Shown: positions 47,468 through 55,299 of the stretch, one piece after another | Position numbering within the stretch: the stretch's first letter is position 1 | Layout: each line of letters starts with the position of its first letter | DNA from: Achromobacter kerstersii | GTDB taxonomy: Bacteria > Pseudomonadota > Gammaproteobacteria > Burkholderiales > Burkholderiaceae_B | DNA length: 64,000 nt | Assembly: GCF_902859595.1 (NCBI RefSeq) | Contig: NZ_CADIJQ010000003.1 | Span: 454,300 to 518,299, forward strand | Direction: 5' to 3' | Program-made: the position numbers and the translations under genes | Notes under the pieces: model-generated | What the model saw: only the letters and a program-made list of their open reading frames with translations | Database searches by the model: none | Told to the model about the DNA's origin: nothing

Positions 47468-47607
47468 TAGCCCCGGCGTTGGCAGATCGGATGCCGGCAG
47501 GGACTCATTACATGCGTGTAACGGCGCACGCGGCCCCGAGGGCTGCCTCCTACACTCGGCGTCGAAGGCCGCGCCTCCGGCGCTCGGCCTCGCAGTTGCC
47601 CCACGTG

Positions 47608-47625
47608 TTGTCTCAGTTTTTTCAC
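47608..47625 (+). promoter_or_regulatory. Possible PhoB box upstream of phoX2
   Basis: TTGTCTC-AGTT-TTTTCAC matches five of seven bases in each half with a 4-bp spacer. It ends 30 bp before the ATG. Weaker than the phoX1 box. Confidence 0.4.
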
Positions 47626-47655
47626 TGTTGGTTCGTTACCGCAAGGAGCGTACAC

Positions 47656-49605
47656 ATGAAAGATCCAAGCCATCCCGGTCGCCGCCGAGTCCTCAAGCTG
47701 CTGGGTGCTGCGCCGATGTTGCCAGTGGGCAGTACGGGCATCGCGGGCATCGCCGCGTTGCTGTCAGGCAGCCAGTCCGGCGCGTCCACCGACCATCAAC
47801 CCGCCACCTTCCTTTCCGCCGAATTCATCTCGATGCCCGCGCCCACGCTGGCCGACCCGCAACAGCTGGCCCGCACGACGGTCGAGTCGGCGATGGACCT
47901 GGTGTTCAGCGACGGCTCGCGCCGCCGCGTGCAACTGGGCTACGAGGCGTTCTTCATGACAGGCGATGCCGTACCTGATGGCCGCGGCGGCACGGTTCTC
48001 GCGGGCGGCATCTACGACATCCACGGCGCGCCCATCCTGGACCGCTCGGTGCGCGGCCGCACGCGCCCGTTTTTCTCGGACTGTCCCGATGGCATGTCCT
48101 TGCTGACGCTGGACCGGTCCGAAGGCGAAGCCGACGGCGCGACCGGGCCGCCCGCGCGCACCGTGTACGCGGTGGTGCAGTTTGAATACGTCACGCGCAA
48201 CCAAGCGGGCGCCGACATGTGGGTGCGGCTGCCGTCGCCGATGGCGGTGCTGACCTTGTCGCAAGAGCTGTCCACCGGCAAGCTCAGCCTGGTGAAGTAC
48301 AGCAATGTGGACACCGCGCCGGTACACGGCTTGTGGAACACCTGCGGCGCGAGCCTGTCGCCCTGGAACACCCACTTGTCCAGCGAAGAGTACGAACCCG
48401 ACGCCACCACGGCGCACGCGTCCGAATCGTTTCGCGACTTCAGCCGCCATGTGTTCGGCGATGCCAAAAAAGCCAACCCCTATCACTACGGTCATCTGCC
48501 AGAGGTAACCGTGCATGCCGACGGTACGGGCACGGTCAAGAAACACTATTGCCTGGGGCGTATCTCGCACGAGCTGGTGCAGGTCATGCCCGACCAGCGC
48601 ACCGCACTGATGGGCGACGACGCCACCAACGGCGGCCTCTTCATGTTCGTGGCCGACCGCAAGGCGGACTTGTCGTCCGGCACCTTGTACGTAGCGCGCT
48701 GGACGCAAACCTCCGGCGTCGGCCCCGGGGCGGCCACGCTCAGCTGGATTCGATTGGGCCACGCCACCAGTGATGAGATCGAAGACATGGCCGGCCAGCT
48801 TACCGCCGCCGACATCATGGACGTGCGCACGCAAGACCCTGCAAACGCCGCCTACACGCGTATTCGTTTTGACGGCAAAGACAACTGGGTCCGGCTGCAT
48901 CCCGGACGCCGGCAGGCCGCTGCCTTTCTGGAAACGCATCGCTACGCGGCGCTTGCCGGCGGCACGCTGGCGTTCTCGAAGATGGAAGGCACGACGGTGA
49001 ACGCGCGGGACAAGATCGCGTACACCGCCATGTCGCACATTGAATCTTCCATGACCGACGGCACCTCGCCGCACCTGCATGTGCAAGGCCCGGAAGCGGG
49101 CGCGGTGTATCAGATGCGCATGATGGCCGGGCAGGCGGACACCGAGGGGCGGGCGATTGCCAGCGATTGGGTGCCCGTGGACATGGCCGCTGTGCCAGAG
49201 CTGGTGGGTGAAATGCTGCCGCAACCCGATGCATTGGGCAACCGCCATCAGACGGACCGGGTGTCAAACCCCGACAACCTGAAGTTCTCGGAAACGCTGC
49301 GCACGCTGTTCGTGGGCGAAGACAGCATGGGGCGCATCAACAGTTTCCTGTGGGCGTTCAACGTGGACACCCGCGTGTTGTCGCGCGTGCTGGCTTGCCC
49401 CGTGGCCGCGGAATCTACCGGCCTGCATGCGGTGGATGAGATCAACGGCTGGACATACATCACCAGCAGTTTTCAGCACACGGCTGACTGGCACCCCGTG
49501 CATGCCACGGTACGGCCGGTGCTGGAACCGCTGGTGAACGCCCGCTACCGCGACGGCTTTGGTGCGTCGGTAGGCTATCTGACCGGGGTGAAAATCACCC
49601 CTTGA
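47656..49605 (+). CDS. PhoX family alkaline phosphatase, second paralogue (non-lipidated)
   Basis: A 649-residue PhoX phosphatase closely similar to the one just upstream throughout the catalytic body (GASLSPWNTHLSSEEYEPD, KHYCLGRISHELVQVMPD). It has a twin-arginine motif (GRRRVLKLLG), but where the paralogue has LLAGC it has LLSGS, so it should be cleaved and released rather than lipidated. The acidic linker is also missing. AAGGAG at 47643-47648 supports the ATG at 47656. A tandem duplication with change of final location is the simplest reading. Confidence 0.87.
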   Translation: MKDPSHPGRRRVLKLLGAAPMLPVGSTGIAGIAALLSGSQSGASTDHQPATFLSAEFISMPAPTLADPQQLARTTVESAMDLVFSDGSRRRVQLGYEAFFMTGDAVPDGRGGTVLAGGIYDIHGAPILDRSVRGRTRPFFSDCPDGMSLLTLDRSEGEADGATGPPARTVYAVVQFEYVTRNQAGADMWVRLPSPMAVLTLSQELSTGKLSLVKYSNVDTAPVHGLWNTCGASLSPWNTHLSSEEYEPDATTAHASESFRDFSRHVFGDAKKANPYHYGHLPEVTVHADGTGTVKKHYCLGRISHELVQVMPDQRTALMGDDATNGGLFMFVADRKADLSSGTLYVARWTQTSGVGPGAATLSWIRLGHATSDEIEDMAGQLTAADIMDVRTQDPANAAYTRIRFDGKDNWVRLHPGRRQAAAFLETHRYAALAGGTLAFSKMEGTTVNARDKIAYTAMSHIESSMTDGTSPHLHVQGPEAGAVYQMRMMAGQADTEGRAIASDWVPVDMAAVPELVGEMLPQPDALGNRHQTDRVSNPDNLKFSETLRTLFVGEDSMGRINSFLWAFNVDTRVLSRVLACPVAAESTGLHAVDEINGWTYITSSFQHTADWHPVHATVRPVLEPLVNARYRDGFGASVGYLTGVKITP

Positions 49606-49677
49606 TTCACACGCGCAAGACAGCTTGAAGGGTTGCGCAAAAGAATCCTGATTCGACGATCAATCTTTCTGCCCTTT

Positions 49678-49695
49678 GTTTCATGGGTCTTTCAC
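49678..49695 (+). promoter_or_regulatory. PhoB box upstream of the lipoprotein phosphatase-plcN operon
   Basis: GTTTCAT-GGGT-CTTTCAC matches the PhoB consensus CTGTCAT in five and six positions with a 4-bp spacer. A TATGTG -10 candidate follows 13 bp later (49709-49714). Start codon candidates are at 49735 and 49753. Confidence 0.6.
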
Positions 49696-49752
49696 GTTGG
49701 GCCGCCACTATGTGCCCAGCGAAAAACCCTGTTCATGAAACGAGAAGAGAAG

Positions 49753-51762
49753 ATGCAAGCATCGAATTGGAGAAGATGGTGCGCCATGTTGCTGGCCACC
49801 AGCGCATTGGCGGGCTGTGGGGGCAGCGATGACGACGGCGAGGACGCGACTCCCGCTCCGCCGACGCAGCCGCCCGTTACCGAGCCGGGGCAGGCCAAGG
49901 TCGACAAAGTGTTGTTCATCGGTGTCGACGGCCTGACCTATGACGCCATGCGTCGCGGCGTGGCGGACAAGACGCTGCCGAACATTGGCCAGTTGACCGC
50001 CACGCGCGCCTGGACGGGCGGCGTCACGGGCAGTGTGACGCAGCAGGCCACGCTGGCCGCGCCCGGCTGGGCGACGCTGTTGTCGGGCCAGTGGGCCGAC
50101 GTGCATGGCGTGCGGTCGAATGCCGCGGGCCAGGCGTTGAAGGCGGCCAGCCTGTTCCAGCGTGTGAAGACGGCGCATCCTGAGGCGCGCACCGCCGGCG
50201 CGTTCAACTCGCCCTTGCTGGCCGGCCTGGTGGGCAGCGACCGCGATGCCGGTTACCTGCAAGCCTTGACCGATTGCGCAGGCGTGGACGATTGCGTCGC
50301 CACCCAGGCGCGCGACCGCATCACGGAAGGCTATGACCTGGTGGTGGCGCAGTTTGGCGCGCCGGAACGCGCGGCGTCCGATAACGGCTTTGGCGCCAAC
50401 TACGACGCAGTCATCCGCCAGACGGACGCGGCCGTGGGCGTGCTGGCCAAGCAGATCGCCGACCGCCGTGCCGAACACCCGAACGAAAACTGGCTGATGG
50501 TGGTGGCCTCCAGCCATGGCCTGGGCAAGACGGGCGTGGGCGACGGCCTGCCGCTGTCGGCCAACAAGACCATCGTGCTGGCCTCGAACCAGCCGGCGAT
50601 GTTGGGCGGCACCGCGGACGACGCCTCGTTTGATGGCGTCTGGGACAACAATTGGTACGCGCTGCCCAGCGCCGCGGATGTGGCGCCCACGGTGCTGGCG
50701 CACTTGAGCGCGCTGCCCGCCGCGGGCCAGTACGACATGGCCGGCACGTCGCTGTCTGAAACCTTGGCGGTGCGCCGCGTTCAAGCGCGCACGTCCATGG
50801 ACAACAAGACCGTGACCTTGTCGTGGGTGCGCGTGGGCGAGCCTGATGGCGACATCGTGGTCAGCCGCGATGGCGTTGAAGTGGCCCGCCTGCCCGGCAC
50901 CGCCACGGACTATGCCGATACCGGCTTCACCTTCGACACCGAAGGCGTGCACACGCTGAACTACAGCGTGTCGGCCGGCCGCGCCGTCAGCGCCACGCGC
51001 GCTTCGGTGCTCTACGCCAAGCCCGTGCCGCTGCTGGCTTCCTTGCGCACGGGCCTGACGATGTTGTTCCCGTTCGAAGGCAATGTGACCGACCTGGCGG
51101 CAGGCGGCGGCGTCATCACGCCGTACGACGGTGCGCAGGCCCCGGCGTTTGCGGATGCCGGCGTGTTCGGCAAGATGTTCCAGAACGAGCGCGGCTCGGC
51201 CGCCTTGGGCGCCTTCAAGCTGGATTACCCGGCCGGCATGCTGGACAGCGTGCAGGCGTTCACCATCGGCTTCTGGTATCAGTCGGACGGTACGGCGAAC
51301 GACCGTTCCATTCTGGGCAACAAGGACTACAACTCCGGCGGCAACCCTGGCATCACCATCGCCCAGTGGGCCGGCCCCGAGCTGCGCTTCAACCTGGCGG
51401 GCGGCACGCGCGTTGATATCAACGGGGTGAAGTTCACGCCGAACAAGCCGGTCTACATCGCCATGGCCATCGACAAGACGGCCAAGACCATGACCGCCTA
51501 CGTGTACGACAGCGAAATCGGCTTCTCGCGCCGCGTCACCGGCACGGCCGCGGTGAACCTGGCGCAGATCGCTGGCGTGTTCGGCCCGCACATCGGCCTG
51601 AACGAAGACGGCCGCGGCACCTACGGCATCTGCTGCGCCGGCACCAAAGGCCCGTACACGATGTATTTCGACGACCTGGCCTTCTGGTCCCGCGCGCTGA
51701 CCGAAGACGAAGTGAAGTCGCTGGCCATGTCCGGCAAGTCCGTTTCCGAACTGTTTCCCTGA
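49753..51762 (+). CDS. Alkaline-phosphatase-superfamily lipoprotein with LamG-like domain
   Basis: A 669-residue lipoprotein (lipobox ALAGC, acidic/Pro-Thr linker). The first domain looks like type I phosphodiesterase/nucleotide pyrophosphatase: VLFIGVDGLTYDAM and QATLAAPGWATLLSGQWADVHGV are recognisable. Several metal ligands seem lost: the usual SDHG is ASSHG, and the DxxGHxxG segment is missing. The middle holds a fibronectin-like stretch. The C-terminal 230 residues resemble a LamG/concanavalin domain (FTIGFWYQSDG, MYFDDLAFWSRALTEDEV). ATG 49753 has a purine-rich ribosome site; ATG 49735 is possible. First gene of an operon with plcN. Confidence 0.65.
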   Translation: MQASNWRRWCAMLLATSALAGCGGSDDDGEDATPAPPTQPPVTEPGQAKVDKVLFIGVDGLTYDAMRRGVADKTLPNIGQLTATRAWTGGVTGSVTQQATLAAPGWATLLSGQWADVHGVRSNAAGQALKAASLFQRVKTAHPEARTAGAFNSPLLAGLVGSDRDAGYLQALTDCAGVDDCVATQARDRITEGYDLVVAQFGAPERAASDNGFGANYDAVIRQTDAAVGVLAKQIADRRAEHPNENWLMVVASSHGLGKTGVGDGLPLSANKTIVLASNQPAMLGGTADDASFDGVWDNNWYALPSAADVAPTVLAHLSALPAAGQYDMAGTSLSETLAVRRVQARTSMDNKTVTLSWVRVGEPDGDIVVSRDGVEVARLPGTATDYADTGFTFDTEGVHTLNYSVSAGRAVSATRASVLYAKPVPLLASLRTGLTMLFPFEGNVTDLAAGGGVITPYDGAQAPAFADAGVFGKMFQNERGSAALGAFKLDYPAGMLDSVQAFTIGFWYQSDGTANDRSILGNKDYNSGGNPGITIAQWAGPELRFNLAGGTRVDINGVKFTPNKPVYIAMAIDKTAKTMTAYVYDSEIGFSRRVTGTAAVNLAQIAGVFGPHIGLNEDGRGTYGICCAGTKGPYTMYFDDLAFWSRALTEDEVKSLAMSGKSVSELFP

Positions 51763-51783
51763 TGTTTCCTGGATAGAAAAAAC

Positions 51784-51978
51784 ATGAGTCATTCCATGAT
51801 CTTGCGCAACCTTCTGCGCGCTGGCGCGGTGCTGATGCTGACCGCCACGCTGGCCGCCTGCGGCGGTGATGACGGCGACGACAGCACGCCGCCCGACAAC
51901 GGCGGCGGCACCGAAACGCCCACGCCCACGCCCGTACCGCCCACGCCGGCCAAGCCCGAACTGCGTTGCGCGCCTTGA
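51784..51978 (+). CDS. Small predicted lipoprotein
   Basis: A 64-residue lipoprotein: basic start, hydrophobic helix and lipobox TLAAC (Cys about 26), then CGGDDGDDSTPPDNGG and a Thr/Pro repeat ending KPELRCAP. It looks like the anchor-plus-linker portion of the neighbouring lipoprotein phosphatases without a catalytic domain. Function unknown: it may be a remnant, or a membrane-anchored partner. It lies between the phosphatase-like gene and plcN in the same operon. Confidence 0.6.
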   Translation: MSHSMILRNLLRAGAVLMLTATLAACGGDDGDDSTPPDNGGGTETPTPTPVPPTPAKPELRCAP

Positions 51979-52013
51979 GCCGCGCCTCTTACCGAGTCAT
52001 AGGAAAAGCATCC

Positions 52014-54185
52014 GTGAAGTCCGAAAAAGACCCGATCCACGCCGGCAAGCGCCGCTTCCTGCGTAACGCCGCCGCTTCCACCGCCGGCCTGACCGCGCTG
52101 TCGATGTTCCCGCCCGCCATCCGCCGCGCGCTGGCCATTCCGGCCAACAACCGCACGGGCACCATCAACGACGTTGAACACGTGGTGATCCTGATGCAGG
52201 AAAACCGCTCGTTCGATATGTACTTCGGCACGTTCAAGGGCGTGCGCGGTTTTGGCGACCGCATCACGATTCCGCTGCCGCAGAACCGTTCGGTGTGGGA
52301 GCAGACCAATGGCACCCGCGTGGTGATGCCGTATCACCTGGACAGCACGCAGGGCAACGCCCAGCGCGTGTCCGGCACGCCGCATGATTACGTGGACGCG
52401 CAGATGGCGTGGGACGGCGGCCGCATGGACCAGTGGCCGCGCTACAAGCAGAACCAGTCGATGGGCTACTACCGCCAGAAAGAGGTGGCGTTCCAGTTCT
52501 CGCTGGCCGAAGCCTTCACGCTGTGCGACGCCTATCACTGTTCGTCGCACGGCGGCACCAACACGAACCGCTTGTTCCACTGGACCGGCACGAATGATCC
52601 GCTGGCGCAGGGCAACGGCCCGTCGACCCGCAACCAGTGGGACAGCCTGGGTGCGTCCACCACCGGCTGGACGTGGATGACGTACCCGGAACGTCTGCAA
52701 AAGGCGGGTGTCAGCTGGAAGGTTTACCAGAACCTGCCCGAGAACTTTGGCGACAACCCGCTGGCCGGCTTCCAGCAATACCGCCGCGCCAACGAGCAGG
52801 CGGGCAACGCCGCCAGCGGTTCGCCGTACCCGGCCTGGACGCCCAGCATGGACGCCGCCAACCCCTTGTACAAGGGCACGGCCAACACCATGCCCGACGG
52901 CGGCTTCCTGCAATCGCTGCGAGACGACGTCAACAACGGCACCTTGCCGCAAGTGTCGTGGATCGTGGCGCCTGCCACGTATTCCGAGCACCCCGGCCCG
53001 TCCAGCCCCATCCAGGGCGCGTGGTACATCCAGGAAACGCTGGATGCGCTGACGTCGAACCCGGACGTCTGGAGCAAGACGGTGCTGTTGATCAACTTCG
53101 ACGAAAACGACGGCTACTTCGACCATGTGCCGTCGCCCGCCGCCCCGTCGCTGAACGCGGATGGGTCGATGGCCGGTGCGTCCACCGTCAACACCGATCT
53201 GGATCGCCACACGCACGCGTCCGCTCAGGATGCGGCGGATAACCGCGTCTATGGCCCCGGCCCGCGCGTGCCGATGTATGTGGTGTCGCCGTGGAGCCGT
53301 GGCGGTTGGGTCAATTCCCAGGCGTTTGATCACACGTCGGTGCTGCGTTTCCTGGAAGCCCGTTTCGGCGTGGCGGAAGACAACATCAGCCCGTGGCGCC
53401 GTGCGGTGCTGGGCGACCTGACCTCGGCTTTCAACTTCGCCACGCCCAATGACGAGAAGCTGCCCGACCTGAATCGGCTGACCCGTTCGGGCTCGGACCA
53501 GGAACGCGCGGCGCAGGAAGCGCTGACCGCCGTGCCGCTGCCGGACACGACGACGCAGGCCAAGCCGGTGCAGGAAAAGGGCTACCGCTACGCGCGCGCC
53601 TTGCCGTACGAGCTGCACACCAGCGGCCGCAGCCAGCCCAGCACGGGCAACATGTGGCTGCTGTTTTCCAACACTGGCAAGCAGGCTGCCGTCTTCCATG
53701 TCTATGACCGCCTGCATCTGGACCGCCTGCCGCGCCGCTACACGGTGGAAGCGGGCAAGCAACTGGAAGGCAGCTGGGACACGGCCGCTGACGGCGGTAA
53801 GTACGACCTGTGGGTGCTTGGCCCCAACGGCTACCACCGCCACTTTGCCGGCGACCTGGCCTTGGCGCGCACGTCGCAGCTGGACCCGGAAATCCGCGTC
53901 TGCTATGACATCGCCAATGGCGACGTCTATGTCAGCTTCATCAACAGCGGCAAGGACGCCTGCACGTTCGAAGTCACGCCCAACGCTTACTACACCAACA
54001 ATGAGCGGTGGACGCTGACGGTGCCGGCGGGCAGCAAGGTGGAACAGCACTGGGCGCTGGAAGCCAGCGGCCACTGGTACGACTTCACGGCCCGCCTGGC
54101 CGAAGACCCGTCGTACCTGCGCCGCTTCGCCGGCCACGTTGAAACGGGCAAGACGTCCATCACCGACCCGGCGATGGCGAGCTAA
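52014..54185 (+). CDS. plcN: Phosphocholine-type phospholipase C (Tat substrate)
   Basis: A 723-residue non-haemolytic-type phospholipase C of the PlcH/PlcN/acid phosphatase family. The Tat signal is GKRRFLRNAAASTAGLTAL. The phosphoesterase domain has VVILMQENRSFDMYFGTFKGVRGFGD, SSHGGTNTNR and INFDENDGYFDHVPSP; two C-terminal DUF756 domains follow (about 510-610 and 620-715). It cleaves phosphatidylcholine-like lipids outside the cell; relatives are exported by Tat then Xcp. The GTG at 52014 preceded by AGGA is preferred over an upstream TTG. PlcH or PlcN assignment is by overall similarity. Confidence 0.88.
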   Translation: MKSEKDPIHAGKRRFLRNAAASTAGLTALSMFPPAIRRALAIPANNRTGTINDVEHVVILMQENRSFDMYFGTFKGVRGFGDRITIPLPQNRSVWEQTNGTRVVMPYHLDSTQGNAQRVSGTPHDYVDAQMAWDGGRMDQWPRYKQNQSMGYYRQKEVAFQFSLAEAFTLCDAYHCSSHGGTNTNRLFHWTGTNDPLAQGNGPSTRNQWDSLGASTTGWTWMTYPERLQKAGVSWKVYQNLPENFGDNPLAGFQQYRRANEQAGNAASGSPYPAWTPSMDAANPLYKGTANTMPDGGFLQSLRDDVNNGTLPQVSWIVAPATYSEHPGPSSPIQGAWYIQETLDALTSNPDVWSKTVLLINFDENDGYFDHVPSPAAPSLNADGSMAGASTVNTDLDRHTHASAQDAADNRVYGPGPRVPMYVVSPWSRGGWVNSQAFDHTSVLRFLEARFGVAEDNISPWRRAVLGDLTSAFNFATPNDEKLPDLNRLTRSGSDQERAAQEALTAVPLPDTTTQAKPVQEKGYRYARALPYELHTSGRSQPSTGNMWLLFSNTGKQAAVFHVYDRLHLDRLPRRYTVEAGKQLEGSWDTAADGGKYDLWVLGPNGYHRHFAGDLALARTSQLDPEIRVCYDIANGDVYVSFINSGKDACTFEVTPNAYYTNNERWTLTVPAGSKVEQHWALEASGHWYDFTARLAEDPSYLRRFAGHVETGKTSITDPAMAS

Positions 54186-54271
54186 GCCCCAAGGGCGTAA
54201 GCCCTGAGGACGTAAGCCCTAAGCAGGTAAGCCTGAGCAGGTAAGCCCTGAGCAGGTACGCCCCCAGCATC
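54183..54271. repeat. Tandem 15-nt array seeded at the plcN stop codon
   Basis: Units of TAAGCCCTGAGCAGG type begin at 54183, 54198, 54213, 54228 and 54242, with a diverged sixth at 54257. The first TAA is the plcN stop itself, and the array reaches the stop of the convergent LysR gene. Confidence 0.9.
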
Positions 54272-55172
54272 AGGCGGTGGTTTGCGGTTCGCGCGCCCGG
54301 AAGGCCGTGGCGCACGCTTCGCAGATCGCCGCCGTGATGCTCTGGCGTGCGTGCTCGCGCCGTTCCAGCATGCCGATGGCCCGCGAAAGCGGGCCTAAGT
54401 CTTGGGGCAGCGTCAGAATACGAAGTTCGGGGCTGTGTTGCCAGTTGGACCCGTTGATCAGCGGCAACAGGGTCACGCCGACCTCTTGGCGCACCAGCTC
54501 CACCAGCGTCTCGATGGCGTTGAGTTCCAGGAATTCGTTCAGCGGTACCGCCAGGCGCCGCAGCAGGCGGTCAATCTGCAAGCCCGTGCGTTGCGTGCGG
54601 TCAAAGCGCAGGAAGGGGTTGTTCGCCAGCACCTGACGCGCGTCCTTGCCCGTGGCGGATGCCGGCGCAATCACCACCAGCCGCTCTTCATATAGGGGAG
54701 TCCAGCGCGTGCTGGCCATCTTGCGGCCGGCTTCCACCAGGAACGCCGCGTCCAGCTCGCCGTCTTCGACCTTGCCGGCCAGCTCGCTTGCCTTGCCCGA
54801 CAGGATGCGCACGTCCAGCTTGGGGTGGGCCTTCTTCAAGCCCGACACCACCTTGGACAGCGTGCCCATGCACGACACGATGCTGCCCACCGAGACCGAC
54901 CCGGCCAGTTCGCCCGGCACCGTGCGCGGCAGGCGCATTCGGTCGTATAAATCCAGTAAATGCTTGATTTCAGGTAGCAATTCCCGGCCGGCTGCGTTAA
55001 GAATGGCAAGTCGGCCGCTACGGTCGAAGAGTTCGCGCCCCAGCTCCGCTTCCAGCGAGCGCATTTGAAAGCTGACGGCGGCCTGGGTCAGCGCCACTTG
55101 CTCGGCCGCTTCGGAAAAAGAGCCATGGTGGGCAACCGCCAGAAACGTGCGCAAAAACCGGATGGTGCTCAT
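54270..55172 (-). CDS. LysR family transcriptional regulator
   Basis: A 300-residue LysR-type regulator. The N-terminal HTH is FLRTFLAVAHHGSFSEAAEQVALTQAAVSFQMRSLEAELGRELF; a two-lobe periplasmic-binding-like effector domain follows. It is divergent from the gamma-glutamyltransferase/ABC importer genes and is their probable regulator. The effector is not identifiable, but a glutathione-related or gamma-glutamyl peptide is plausible from context. Confidence 0.88.
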   Translation of the reverse strand: MSTIRFLRTFLAVAHHGSFSEAAEQVALTQAAVSFQMRSLEAELGRELFDRSGRLAILNAAGRELLPEIKHLLDLYDRMRLPRTVPGELAGSVSVGSIVSCMGTLSKVVSGLKKAHPKLDVRILSGKASELAGKVEDGELDAAFLVEAGRKMASTRWTPLYEERLVVIAPASATGKDARQVLANNPFLRFDRTQRTGLQIDRLLRRLAVPLNEFLELNAIETLVELVRQEVGVTLLPLINGSNWQHSPELRILTLPQDLGPLSRAIGMLERREHARQSITAAICEACATAFRAREPQTTA

Positions 55173-55183
55173 AGCGATGACCC

Positions 55184-55224
55184 ATAAAAATTTCTTTTAT
55201 GACGGAACAAAAAATCAAATTGAT
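55184..55224. promoter_or_regulatory. Two small palindromes in the LysR-ggt intergenic region
   Basis: ATAAAAATTTCTTTTAT (55184-55200, 6-bp arms) and ATCAAATTGAT (55214-55224, 5-bp arms) lie 12-52 bp from the LysR start in an AT-rich stretch. They are the best candidates for LysR binding and for the divergent promoters. Confidence 0.4.
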
Positions 55225-55299
55225 TTAATTAGATCACGAGAGTACCTTCGCCTGCTTAACCCGATTTGACCCGTTCAGACCTGTTTAGAGACAAGCCAC

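Noticed and set aside
51966..52013. Earlier TTG start for the phospholipase C.
   Set aside because: It would overlap the small lipoprotein gene and push the twin-arginine motif inward; the GTG at 52014 has an AGGA ribosome site.
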